NCBI GenBank assembly: GCA_964452575.1
Contig: CAYVMN010000202.1
Location: 1-7,679, forward strand
DNA: 7,679 bases
Direction: 5' to 3'
Origin: CAYVMN01 sp964452575
GTDB taxonomy: Bacteria; Desulfobacterota; DSM-4660; Desulfatiglandales; Desulfatiglandaceae
The position numbers and the translations under genes were made by a program. Below are positions 1 to 6,431 of the stretch, one piece after another (the first letter of the stretch is position 1; every line of letters starts with the position of its first letter). The notes under the pieces are model-generated. The model was not told the DNA's origin. It saw only the letters and a list, made by a program, of their open reading frames with translations, and searched no databases.

Positions 1-290
1 GGGCTGTTGCGTAACGAGGTTTAAGACCTCACTGCCGTTCTATGAAATGATGCCGGTTTTTACGTCCTTTGGAAAAGAGACCCTCACGGTCCTCCCTCCG
101 GCCTGTAAGCGGGCCGGAGACTGCCTTTCTTTCAAAACGCTAAAGTGTTATAAAATTTCAAATATCTTTGGCTGGATTTGACACAAAGGTTATGATATCT
201 AATGGATCATATTTCACAGTCTGTACGCCATAATAATCATAGTCATCGCCAAAGGCAAGGCTTTTCACAAAGGATGAAGGAGGGGGTATC
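1..290. other. Non-coding leader upstream of mce
   Basis: This 290-base stretch holds no gene I can support. It contains a short hairpin with arms GAGGT/ACCTC (16-20 and 26-30) and the strong GC-rich hairpin listed separately (96-119). An A/T-rich stretch with a TATAAA box (149-154) and an isolated TTGACA (178-183) are possible promoter parts, but neither has a convincing partner at 16-18 bp. At 277-283 there is a textbook Shine-Dalgarno AAGGAGG, 7 bases before the mce ATG. One plus-strand frame is open from base 2 to a TGA at 179-181, but its translation resembles no protein I recognise. Confidence 0.5.
96..119 (+). terminator. GC-rich hairpin, possible terminator of the upstream gene
   Basis: The arms CTCCGGCC (96-103) and GGCCGGAG (112-119) are perfect inverted repeats. 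A T-G wobble and a G-C pair extend the stem to 10 bp around a TAAG tetraloop (106-109). A pyrimidine-rich but interrupted T tract (CTTTCTTTC, roughly 125-133) follows after about five bases. This fits a weak intrinsic terminator for a plus-strand gene left of the window. It could also be a structural element in the mce leader. Confidence 0.45.
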
Positions 291-695
291 ATGAAGGTAA
301 AGCACATTGACCACATAGGCGTTGCTGTTAAGAGCATTGAACAGGCAGGTAGGTTTTACACAGAGATCTTGGGGCTCCATATCCAAGACGTGGAAAACGT
401 GGCCGATCAGAAGGTGAACGTCGCCTTTATACCCATTACAGACAGTGAGGTCGAACTGCTGGAGTCCACCCATGCCGACGGCGCGGTCGCTAAGTTTATA
501 GATTCCCGAGGCGAGGGGATCCAGCATATTGCGTTTCGGGTTGAGAATATCAAAGAGGCCCTTGAGGAGCTGAAGACAAAAGGGGTTCGGCTTATCGATC
601 AAAGCCCCCGGAAGGGAGCCGGGGGTGCAAAGATCGCCTTCATCCACCCCAAGGAGACGAACGGCGTTCTGGTGGAGATATGCGAGAGGGACTGA
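291..695 (+). CDS. mce: Methylmalonyl-CoA epimerase
   Basis: This 134-residue protein of the vicinal-oxygen-chelate (VOC/glyoxalase) fold matches methylmalonyl-CoA epimerase, a cytosolic enzyme that interconverts (2S)- and (2R)-methylmalonyl-CoA. The step links propionyl-CoA carboxylation to the B12-dependent mutase. Two VOC half-modules are visible: residues 4-60 start with HIDHIGVAV, and residues 75-131 include GIQHIAFRV and end in VLVEIC. By family analogy the four metal ligands are His8, Glu55, His79 and Glu129, all present. Length is normal for the family. The ATG is fixed by a perfect AAGGAGG 7 bases upstream. The next gene starts 12 bases after the stop, so mce probably heads an operon with two radical SAM genes. 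That is not its usual setting, since no mutase or carboxylase subunit is in view. Confidence 0.93.
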   Translation: MKVKHIDHIGVAVKSIEQAGRFYTEILGLHIQDVENVADQKVNVAFIPITDSEVELLESTHADGAVAKFIDSRGEGIQHIAFRVENIKEALEELKTKGVRLIDQSPRKGAGGAKIAFIHPKETNGVLVEICERD

Positions 696-707
696 GGGAC
701 GCTGGCG

Positions 708-2237
708 ATGAAGGTCACGTACATATACCCACCACTCTTCAAGAGCTTCTATCCCATAGCGACAAGGATAATTACGGAAAATCTCTTGAGGGACAAGAAC
801 CTGGAGGTAGAGTTCAGCGATATGCCCGTAAGGGTCTATCCTTCGGGGGTCCAGGAAGAGATCTTTGAACGCATCATGTCAGAGGCCGTGTCCCGTCTTT
901 CCCCCAATGAGGTGACCTTCCTCAAGCAGAAATACATAATCTATAATCTCTTTTACATATTCATGGCCCACGGTTATTTTGATGAATATATCCTGGAAGA
1001 TGTTGACAGCAACTATGTGATCGTGAGTGTCATCAACTTCTGTGACCTGCTGATCGTAAGGCACTTATTGGAAAGGAATAAGAGGGTCGTCATTGGGGGA
1101 CCGCTTATCAACATAGGGCTCTCCTCCGCGTTCATAAGACAATTTCTACTCCGCATGGGAACAGATCCATCCAGGTTGAGGGACGACCTGATCATTTTGT
1201 CAGGCAATATGGATCTGAGGACCGACCTATACAGGATGATCAAGAATTGGAAGGATGCTGCTATCAAGGAAAACCACTACGGAACCATTTTTGAGTGCGA
1301 AAGAGACTTCTTGAGCCAATGCTCCAATAGTCTGCCATCAACACCTGTGCACCTTGGTTTCAGCAACAGGTGCTGGTACGGAAAGTGCAAGTTCTGTACG
1401 TACAAAGGGCTTCCTGCAATGGATCTCTTGACAAACGTCCAGGAGGCCCAAGTCATCAAAAACATCCGCAGGCTGATGAGCTCGTTCAACTCTACTCACA
1501 TCCGGTTTATTGATTCTTATTTCAACACCACCACTCCCAGCGTTCAGCATATCCTTGATCAAATCAGCAATTATGACATTACCGTTTACAGCGGCATTAC
1601 AATGTTAAAGAGAAGGGGGTACATTGAGTTCATAAACAGGTACGTGAATTGCCTCTTGATTGGTTTAGAGTCCACCTCTGATTTCAGCTTGAAGTGTGTA
1701 AATAAAGGTTATACTTATGAAGACATAAGAGAGGCTATCAACAACGTTGTCAGATATCTGGATAAGGGGGTTTTTTTAGAGATATCGGTCATTATGGACC
1801 TGCCAGCCAAGGACAGGGAGGACGTTCAGGCCAACTACAGAAACATATTGGAAATAAAGAACAGATTAGAAAATCAGGGCCTTAAGGTGGGGCTCCATCT
1901 GAACATCCTGAGTGTCTTTCCAAATCTCGAACTGCTTTACGTCAAAGACCCTCTCCTTAAGCGGGCCTATGATCCCGCCCTAATGGCACTTTCAACAGGA
2001 AAAAGCCATCTGATCAGCCTCTTGAGGAAATCGGGCATGGATAACCCGCCGCAATTACCTTCAGGGCAAGTCCTGGTGGATACGCACACCCCCAATCTGC
2101 AATACGGCTATGTAAGCTCGGATGTGCCCATACTTCGCTATGACGTTGACGGCAATCTCCTTCCATCCGATTTGGACCTTATAGATGAAGATATCCTGAG
2201 AGGAATACTGGAGAGGACAAGCCGAAGATTGGGGTAG
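708..2237 (+). CDS. Radical SAM protein with B12-binding-like N-terminal region
   Basis: This 509-residue protein belongs to the radical SAM superfamily, close to the group with an N-terminal cobalamin-binding-type Rossmann domain. Residues 1-140 open with MKVTYIYPP and contain a strand-helix-strand ending in RVVIGGP (about 126-132), as in B12-binding domains. No DXHXXG cobalamin-ligating motif is visible, so any B12 binding would be base-off without the usual histidine, or absent. The 4Fe-4S/SAM motif is Cys222, Cys227 and Cys230 in RCWYGKCKFC. This spacing is CX4CX2C, one residue longer than the canonical CX3CX2C. A LIGLEST segment lies about 95-100 residues further on. An SD-like GAGGG lies 9 bases before the ATG, just after the mce stop, suggesting coupling. 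The substrate cannot be deduced. It may act with the radical SAM gene directly downstream. Confidence 0.85.
   Translation: MKVTYIYPPLFKSFYPIATRIITENLLRDKNLEVEFSDMPVRVYPSGVQEEIFERIMSEAVSRLSPNEVTFLKQKYIIYNLFYIFMAHGYFDEYILEDVDSNYVIVSVINFCDLLIVRHLLERNKRVVIGGPLINIGLSSAFIRQFLLRMGTDPSRLRDDLIILSGNMDLRTDLYRMIKNWKDAAIKENHYGTIFECERDFLSQCSNSLPSTPVHLGFSNRCWYGKCKFCTYKGLPAMDLLTNVQEAQVIKNIRRLMSSFNSTHIRFIDSYFNTTTPSVQHILDQISNYDITVYSGITMLKRRGYIEFINRYVNCLLIGLESTSDFSLKCVNKGYTYEDIREAINNVVRYLDKGVFLEISVIMDLPAKDREDVQANYRNILEIKNRLENQGLKVGLHLNILSVFPNLELLYVKDPLLKRAYDPALMALSTGKSHLISLLRKSGMDNPPQLPSGQVLVDTHTPNLQYGYVSSDVPILRYDVDGNLLPSDLDLIDEDILRGILERTSRRLG
2210..2217 (+). promoter_or_regulatory. Possible ribosome binding site for the second radical SAM gene
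   Basis: GGAGAGGA lies inside the 3' end of the preceding gene, 10 bases before an ATT codon (2228) that opens a longer reading frame of the next protein. The annotated TTG at 2267 and the GTG at 2270 have only a weak GAG upstream. The site therefore favours an upstream start with a rare ATT codon, though TTG initiation cannot be excluded. Confidence 0.3.
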
Positions 2238-2266
2238 CTCTAAGATCCTGCGTTGAGACGCTTCGG

Positions 2267-3319
2267 TTGGTGCTCAAGAATGGGGGGCCAGGCTTTTGCC
2301 AGTTTGCAGTCAATAACGCCTGCAATGCCCGATGCGCATTCTGTAATTTCGCCAGGGACAGACTGGATCACGATCAGTGGCGGTTCGTTCCCCCTGAAAG
2401 GGCTATTGACGCAGTCGACATCCTCTACCGTGAAGGGATCCGATACCTTGTCATCACCGGCGGGGAGCCCTTGTTGCACCGAAATCTGGGTGAAATTGTA
2501 AGGCATGCAGCGGACCGGTCGATGAAGGTAATGCTGGTCACCAACGGTTGGCTCTTGTTGCCGGGGCGCATCGCAGGGCTCGCAGATGCAGGTATATCCA
2601 GCTTTATCATCTCCATTGATGCCGCGACAGAAAAGGCCCACGAGGAAAACCGCGGGCTGGAGGGAGTGTGCCGAAAGATCCGGGAGGCTAACGGGCTTAT
2701 ACTCAAGCTCGGGCTTAACTCAACCGCCTCGGTCACCATGAGCCGGCTGGTGGACTATAGGGCGCTCCCGGGGTTTCTCCGCTCCCTTGGCTTTCGGTCC
2801 CTCACCTTCTCATATCCGGTCACCGGCCTGGGTTCTAGCTTTCTGGGTTTTTCCGATTCCCACCTTGTAGACTACTCAGAAGAAGAGATCATCGAGGCCT
2901 TTGAACAGGTAAAACGCCTTAAAAGGCGCTTCCAGGTGGTCAACCCAACCCCATCCCTTGAGGAAATGCAGAGAATTGTTCGAAAAGAAAAACAGCAGTT
3001 TCCATGCCTGGCCGGGTACCGATATTTCTATCTGGACTGGAATCTGGATATCTGGCGCTGTCATCACTGGGAGAATCCCATGTGCTCAATCTACGAATTT
3101 AACGCCTCCCGGCAGGTCCGCGATGGGTGTACGCGCTGCATGCTCGACTGCTACCGTGATTCAAGCGTCATGCAACAGATTGGCGTCTCTATTCACGAAA
3201 CCTACTACGCATTAAAAGCGGGCAAATTCGTTCAGGCGGCAAAGGCCTTGTGGCATCCTCGGAACCTGGGTTCCATAAGGGCAATCCTAGAAGAGCTCTC
3301 TTGGCTCCTCAGGTTTTGA
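2267..3319 (+). CDS. Radical SAM protein with SPASM-like C-terminal cysteine domain
   Basis: This protein of at least 350 residues carries the canonical radical SAM motif CNARCAFC (Cys19, Cys23, Cys26), followed by TGGEP (64-68) and a SID strand (116-118). The C-terminal part has six further cysteines: 247, 265, 273, 288, 291 and 295 (pattern CX17CX7CX14CX2CX3C). This resembles a SPASM/twitch domain that binds auxiliary 4Fe-4S clusters, common in enzymes that modify peptides or other large substrates. The start is uncertain. TTG2267 is the first usual start codon, but the frame stays open upstream to about 2189. The extra sequence VALRSCVETLRLVLKNGG reads like the N-terminal helix of such proteins, so an ATT start at 2228 inside the preceding gene is plausible. 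It is clearly co-transcribed with the first radical SAM gene. The reaction and substrate are unknown. Confidence 0.85.
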   Translation: MVLKNGGPGFCQFAVNNACNARCAFCNFARDRLDHDQWRFVPPERAIDAVDILYREGIRYLVITGGEPLLHRNLGEIVRHAADRSMKVMLVTNGWLLLPGRIAGLADAGISSFIISIDAATEKAHEENRGLEGVCRKIREANGLILKLGLNSTASVTMSRLVDYRALPGFLRSLGFRSLTFSYPVTGLGSSFLGFSDSHLVDYSEEEIIEAFEQVKRLKRRFQVVNPTPSLEEMQRIVRKEKQQFPCLAGYRYFYLDWNLDIWRCHHWENPMCSIYEFNASRQVRDGCTRCMLDCYRDSSVMQQIGVSIHETYYALKAGKFVQAAKALWHPRNLGSIRAILEELSWLLRF

Positions 3320-3350
3320 GGGATATCTAAAAACAATAGGTGATCAGGCC

Positions 3351-3449
3351 ATGAGAGGTATCATAAGGGGAGACACTTACCTGGACCCGGTCTCCCAGCA
3401 TCACCTTAATTCGGTGTTTCTTCATCCGCCCGGAGAGGACTCCCCTTGA
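3351..3449 (+). CDS. Possible 32-residue peptide downstream of the radical SAM pair
   Basis: This short open frame begins MRGIIRGDTYLDP and ends HPPGEDSP. An AGGTGA ribosome-binding-like sequence lies 7 bases before its ATG. It starts 31 bases after the second radical SAM gene, and its TGA overlaps the first base of a small terminator stem. Position and signal fit a last, tiny gene of the operon, and such a place next to a SPASM-type enzyme is where a modified-peptide precursor may sit. However, the peptide has no cysteine, no leader or double-glycine motif and no family resemblance, and the same DNA forms hairpins (3368-3396). A chance ORF in a structured spacer is equally possible. Confidence 0.25.
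   Translation: MRGIIRGDTYLDPVSQHHLNSVFLHPPGEDSP
3368..3416 (+). other. Two hairpins in the spacer between operons
   Basis: GGGAGAC (3368-3374) pairs perfectly with GTCTCCC (3390-3396) around a 15-base loop. CACC (3402-3405) pairs with GGTG (3413-3416) around 7 bases and is followed by TTTCTTC. Together with the terminator stem at 3449-3472 they make this spacer highly structured. They could be part of a tandem terminator or a leader RNA. I could not match them to a known riboswitch, including the molybdenum cofactor motif. Confidence 0.35.
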
Positions 3450-3477
3450 GCTCTTTTGAGTGGTTTAGAGCTTTTTT
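3449..3477 (+). terminator. Intrinsic terminator after the mce-radical SAM operon
   Basis: AGCTCT (3449-3454) and AGAGCT (3467-3472) form a perfect 6-bp stem with a 12-base loop, and six T residues follow (3472-3477). The stem is short and not GC-rich, so termination may be partial. It separates the radical SAM operon from fdhD. Confidence 0.5.
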
Positions 3478-3490
3478 GGTGACGTTCACC
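3478..3490. promoter_or_regulatory. Palindrome upstream of fdhD, possible operator
   Basis: GGTGA-CGT-TCACC is a perfect inverted repeat with 5-bp arms and a 3-bp centre. It lies 83 bases before the fdhD ATG and 11 bases before a TATAAA box (3502-3507) that could serve as a -10 element. This is where a regulator covering the -35 region would bind. The spacing differs from the TGTGA-N6-TCACA form of CRP/FNR-type sites, so no regulator is assigned. Confidence 0.3.
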
Positions 3491-3572
3491 TCTTATTGTT
3501 GTATAAAGTTTAGTATGGGCCTCATGTATCAGCGCCAGGGGTGACGGATCTCCCCCACTGTTCCAATCAACC

Positions 3573-4388
3573 ATGGAAAACCATGAAATTTACAAGACCT
3601 TTCGTTCTTTCACTCAGGCAGGGAATATTATTTCCCCTCAAATGAGTGACCTCATAGTAGAGACCCCGATCGAGATTATCATAAACAGCCAAAGTCATGT
3701 CATTATAATGTTCACCCCTCAAATGATCAGGGAACTGGTGGTGGGTTTTATCTTCACAGAAGGCCTCATAAGCGATATCGCACAGGTTCAAGGGTGCACG
3801 ATCACTCCTGTCATAAGAAATGGTCGACAAGATCTCATAGAGGCGAGAGTCACGATTTCACCCCAGGGGACGCATTCTGCGCAAAAGGCCAGTAAGAGGA
3901 TTTCATATTCCAGCTGTGGTATTTGTGGAAAGGAAGATTATTCTCACTTCGAGCTGGGATTGAAGCGGGTAAAGAGCACCCAGAGGTTCTCAATGGATGT
4001 CCTAAAAGGCGTCTCGCTCAGGCTTCAGGAGCTCCAACCTCTTTACAAAAGGACGGGTGGAGCCCATGCAGCCGCCCTTTTCGACTCCGCCGGCAATCCA
4101 GTCTTTTACTGTGAAGATATGGGCCGTCATAACGCCTTGGACAAGGTTATAGGCTCCACCCTTCTCAAAGGGATTTCTTGTGAAGATAAGTTGGTCGTCT
4201 CTAGCGGCAGGGCCAGCCTGGAGATGATTCTTAAGACGGCAAGGGCCGGATTTCCACTTTTTGTGGCCATGTCCAGGCCCACCTCAAGGGCAGTGGAAGC
4301 AGCTAGATTTTATAACATTACCCTGGTAGACCTGGCAAAAGATACAAACCGCATATATAGCCATGCTCGCAGGATCGCGGGATTCTGA
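3573..4388 (+). CDS. fdhD: Formate dehydrogenase accessory sulfurtransferase FdhD
   Basis: This 271-residue protein is FdhD, the cytosolic sulfurtransferase that receives sulfur from a cysteine desulfurase (IscS in E. coli) and delivers it to the bis-MGD cofactor of formate dehydrogenase. Without it the enzyme is inactive. Visible signatures are the N-terminal ETPIEIIIN strand (about 30-38), the loop SSCGICG with the sulfur-carrying Cys115 and Cys118 (CXXC), GRHNALDK (184-191), and the following SSGRASLEM segment. Length is typical of the family. The only usual start in frame after the upstream TAA (3504) is ATG3573. It has no recognisable Shine-Dalgarno, and GGGG/CCCC repeats (3538-3541 and 3552-3555) could fold just upstream. 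mobA starts 2 bases after the stop. No formate dehydrogenase structural gene is in the window. Confidence 0.95.
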   Translation: MENHEIYKTFRSFTQAGNIISPQMSDLIVETPIEIIINSQSHVIIMFTPQMIRELVVGFIFTEGLISDIAQVQGCTITPVIRNGRQDLIEARVTISPQGTHSAQKASKRISYSSCGICGKEDYSHFELGLKRVKSTQRFSMDVLKGVSLRLQELQPLYKRTGGAHAAALFDSAGNPVFYCEDMGRHNALDKVIGSTLLKGISCEDKLVVSSGRASLEMILKTARAGFPLFVAMSRPTSRAVEAARFYNITLVDLAKDTNRIYSHARRIAGF

Positions 4389-4390
4389 CC

Positions 4391-5002
4391 ATGAAGACAA
4401 TTGATGATGTCTCAGGCGTTATCCTTGCAGGCGGTAAGAGTAGTCGCTACGGGAAGGACAAGGCCTTTGTAAAGATCAATGGCCTGCCGTTGATTGAGAG
4501 TGTCATCGAGGTGATGGGATCCGTATTCCAGGAGCTGATCATCATCACCAACAGCCCCAATAAGTACTCCCGTCTCGGGATTTCCGTATATCAGGATGCC
4601 ATAAAGGGCCTAGGTCCGCTGGGCGGGATCTTTACCGGGTTGACTACAATCTCTAAGGAGGCAGGCTTCTTTGTGGCCTGCGACATGCCTTTCCTTAATA
4701 GGGGTCTCTTACGGTATATGACGGAATCCAGAGGCGAATTTGATGCGGTCGTCCCGAGGATTTCAGGCAAGATGGAAGCCCTTCACGGGCTTTACAGGAA
4801 GACGTGTCTCCCGGCCATCAGACGTCTTATTGATTCCCGGGTATACCAGGTCCTTCGCTTCTTCTCCGAGGTCTCAGTCCGTTATGTGGATGAGGGGGAG
4901 ATTCGGCGATTTGACCCGAACCTGAGGTCCTTTCTCAATGTGAACACCCCCCAAGAGTTAAAAAAGATTGAAAAATCAGCCACGAGGTTTGGCAGCCAAT
5001 GA
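4391..5002 (+). CDS. mobA: Molybdenum cofactor guanylyltransferase MobA
   Basis: This 203-residue nucleotidyltransferase matches MobA, which transfers GMP from GTP to molybdopterin to make the guanine dinucleotide cofactor (MGD) used by formate dehydrogenases and related enzymes. The signature LAGGKSSRYGKDKA (12-25) carries the GTP-binding loop, with Tyr20 where many members have Met. GPLGGI (75-80) and FVACDMPFL (94-102), whose Asp98 is the likely Mg2+ ligand, follow in the expected order. Length is normal. The ATG lies 2 bases after the fdhD stop, and the mobA stop overlaps the next start in an ATGA, so translation of the three genes is probably coupled. The fdhD-mobA pair makes functional sense: MobA supplies the cofactor that FdhD sulfurates. 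Confidence 0.93.
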   Translation: MKTIDDVSGVILAGGKSSRYGKDKAFVKINGLPLIESVIEVMGSVFQELIIITNSPNKYSRLGISVYQDAIKGLGPLGGIFTGLTTISKEAGFFVACDMPFLNRGLLRYMTESRGEFDAVVPRISGKMEALHGLYRKTCLPAIRRLIDSRVYQVLRFFSEVSVRYVDEGEIRRFDPNLRSFLNVNTPQELKKIEKSATRFGSQ

Positions 5003-6027
5003 TAGAATTAGTATTAGCAGTCAGCCTTGCCGTTCTTATATCGGCAGGATGTTCCCTCTTTGAAGCTGTTCTCTACTCAGTACCCCTCAGACAGCTTGAG
5101 GCCATGGTGCAGGCTGGAAAGCCGACCGCCAAGATCTTCAACAGACTGAGGCGAAATATTGAACGGCCCATAGCAGGCATATTGTCCCTCAATACGATTG
5201 CGAATACTGCGGGGGCTTCCGTTGCAGGGTCGGCGGCCAGTGCCATCTTCGGCCACGAGTGGATAGGATATTTCTCCGCATGCTTCACGGTTATCATCCT
5301 TTTCTTCTCCGAAATCATCCCCAAGACGACAGGGGTTGTATATGGGAGATCCCTGGTACCCTTGGTCGCTTACCCTTTGAAGGCCGTTGTGTGGTTCATG
5401 TCGCCAGTCATATGGGTAAGTACCCTGGTCACACGCCTCGTTGCCCATCGCAAGACCCAAGAAGCCATCACTGGTGACGAGATCCGTATCATGGCCCGTT
5501 TGAGTCTCCAGACCGGCGGGATTGCCCCTTACCAGAATCAGGCTATTGAGAGGATCCTCACACTGCAAGAAAAGATGGTAAAGGACGTCATGACTCCCAG
5601 GACGGTAATATTCTCCCTGAGCGCCCATCTTGGCCTCGATGAGGCCGGAAAATTGGCGGCGACCGGTGAGCATAGCCGTATCCCGGTATACGACCTGGGC
5701 ATGGAAGATGTAGTAGGCATCGTGCTTACCAGAGACCTTTTTGCAGCACTTGCCCAGGGAAAGGAGGGGATGACCCTGGCAGACCTCATGCGGCCGGTCC
5801 ATTTTGTGGTGGAAACGGCTAGGCTGAACAGGGTCCTCGGTGAGTTCCTGGAACTAAGACAGCACCTGTTTATTGTCCTTGACGAATATGGCGGGCTTTC
5901 AGGTCTGATCTCTCTGGAAGATATCCTGGAGGAGATCCTTGGCCGCGAAATCATTGATGAGTCAGATGAGGTGGCAGACAAACGGCAACTGGCCAGGGAG
6001 CGCCGACGCAGGCCTTCCGGAACATGA
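4999..6027 (+). CDS. CNNM (DUF21) and CBS-domain membrane protein, CorC/HlyC family
   Basis: This 342-residue inner-membrane protein has the CNNM/DUF21 transmembrane module followed by a CBS pair, as in CorC/CNNM divalent-cation (Mg2+ or Co2+) transport proteins. Hydrophobic segments lie near residues 3-25, 57-84, 90-112 and 118-147, with the family motif FFSEIIPKTTG (102-112) in the third. The first CBS motif starts at VKDVMTPR (194-201) and runs to TRDLF. The second spans about 262-317 and includes VLDEYGGLSGLISLEDILEE. The protein ends soon after in a basic tail (RERRRR), so it lacks the C-terminal CorC_HlyC domain of longer members. Its start overlaps the mobA stop (ATGA). A role in supplying or exporting a cation for the neighbouring enzymes is only a guess. 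Ion specificity cannot be read from sequence. Confidence 0.88.
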   Translation: MIELVLAVSLAVLISAGCSLFEAVLYSVPLRQLEAMVQAGKPTAKIFNRLRRNIERPIAGILSLNTIANTAGASVAGSAASAIFGHEWIGYFSACFTVIILFFSEIIPKTTGVVYGRSLVPLVAYPLKAVVWFMSPVIWVSTLVTRLVAHRKTQEAITGDEIRIMARLSLQTGGIAPYQNQAIERILTLQEKMVKDVMTPRTVIFSLSAHLGLDEAGKLAATGEHSRIPVYDLGMEDVVGIVLTRDLFAALAQGKEGMTLADLMRPVHFVVETARLNRVLGEFLELRQHLFIVLDEYGGLSGLISLEDILEEILGREIIDESDEVADKRQLARERRRRPSGT

Positions 6028-6035
6028 CAAAAGAC
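6028..6035. repeat. Left 8-bp direct repeat (candidate target site duplication)
   Basis: CAAAAGAC here is repeated in the same orientation at 6477-6484. Each copy ends exactly 2 bp from the outermost matching base of the terminal inverted repeat. This symmetry is expected for a target site duplication made by a transposition event with an 8-bp stagger. It begins immediately after the stop codon of the CNNM/CBS gene. Confidence 0.7.
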
Positions 6036-6037
6036 GG

Positions 6038-6073
6038 ACCTGTGCGGTTAGCTCTTAGCCATTAGCGGTTAGC
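6038..6073. repeat. Left terminal inverted repeat, four heptamer units
   Basis: On the minus strand this arm reads as 7-bp units: GCTAACC, GCTAATG, a variant GCTAAGA, GCTAACC, and then GCACAGGT. It is the inverted partner of 6432-6474. The stop codon of the four-helix-bundle gene (6055-6057) and its last residues LTANG are encoded inside the arm. Confidence 0.85.
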
Positions 6074-6414
6074 TTTTGGATAAAACTGTTCAACATCCTC
6101 TTTACCTCATTGACCTGCTGAATAAGTTCTCTATATGTTTCATCCTGTAAGTAATTGAGATCGCGGGCGAGAAGCAGTTGATATTCCACCTCGCTTGCAG
6201 ATCCTGCGGCGATGCTCATAAACCTGGCAAGTTCTCGCTCGCTGTCTCTACCGCAACCTTCAGCGATGTTCATCGGAACGGATGCTGCAGCCCTACGTAG
6301 CTGAACCATAAGTCCAAATCGTTCGTCAGAAGGAAAATTCATTGTGCTTCCATAGACCTGTAGTGTAAGACGATGGGCTTTCTCCCATACTTTAAGTTCT
6401 CGAAAATCTCTCAT
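6055..6414 (-). CDS. Four-helix-bundle protein, 23S rRNA intervening-sequence (S23) family
   Basis: This 119-residue protein opens MRDFRELKVWEKAH, the typical start of the S23/IVS-encoded four-helix-bundle family (TIGR02436 type). The conserved core QLRRAAASVPMNIAEG (38-53) and GRDSERELARFMSIAAGSASEVEYQL (55-80, in two parts around the Ser-Glu-Arg) complete the match. Members are encoded in insertions within 23S rRNA genes or as stand-alone genes. Their fold resembles the Avd accessory protein of diversity-generating retroelements. The biochemical role is unsettled. I chose ATG6414 because AAGGCGGT lies 4 bases upstream and the protein then starts at the family position. A GTG at 6420 would fall inside that site. 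The C-terminus (LTANG) is written by the element's left inverted repeat. No promoter is evident. Confidence 0.9.
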   Translation of the reverse strand: MRDFRELKVWEKAHRLTLQVYGSTMNFPSDERFGLMVQLRRAAASVPMNIAEGCGRDSERELARFMSIAAGSASEVEYQLLLARDLNYLQDETYRELIQQVNEVKRMLNSFIQKLTANG

Positions 6415-6431
6415 TTCCACCGCCTTTTAAT

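Noticed and set aside
2..181. Open frame entering from the left edge, as a possible C-terminal gene fragment
   Set aside because: It runs across the GC-rich hairpin and an AT-rich tract and has no recognisable domain, so non-coding leader is likelier.
1..290. Cobalamin riboswitch before mce and the B12-like radical SAM gene
   Set aside because: I looked for the conserved B12 box and core elements and found only short partial matches.
243..647. 134-codon minus-strand open frame opposite mce
   Set aside because: It is the antisense shadow of a well-supported gene with a perfect ribosome binding site, and its translation resembles no family.
5077..5802. 241-codon minus-strand open frame opposite the CNNM/CBS gene
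   Set aside because: It lies wholly opposite a gene with clear domains. The translation is low-complexity and unlike known proteins, so it is a by-product of codon usage.
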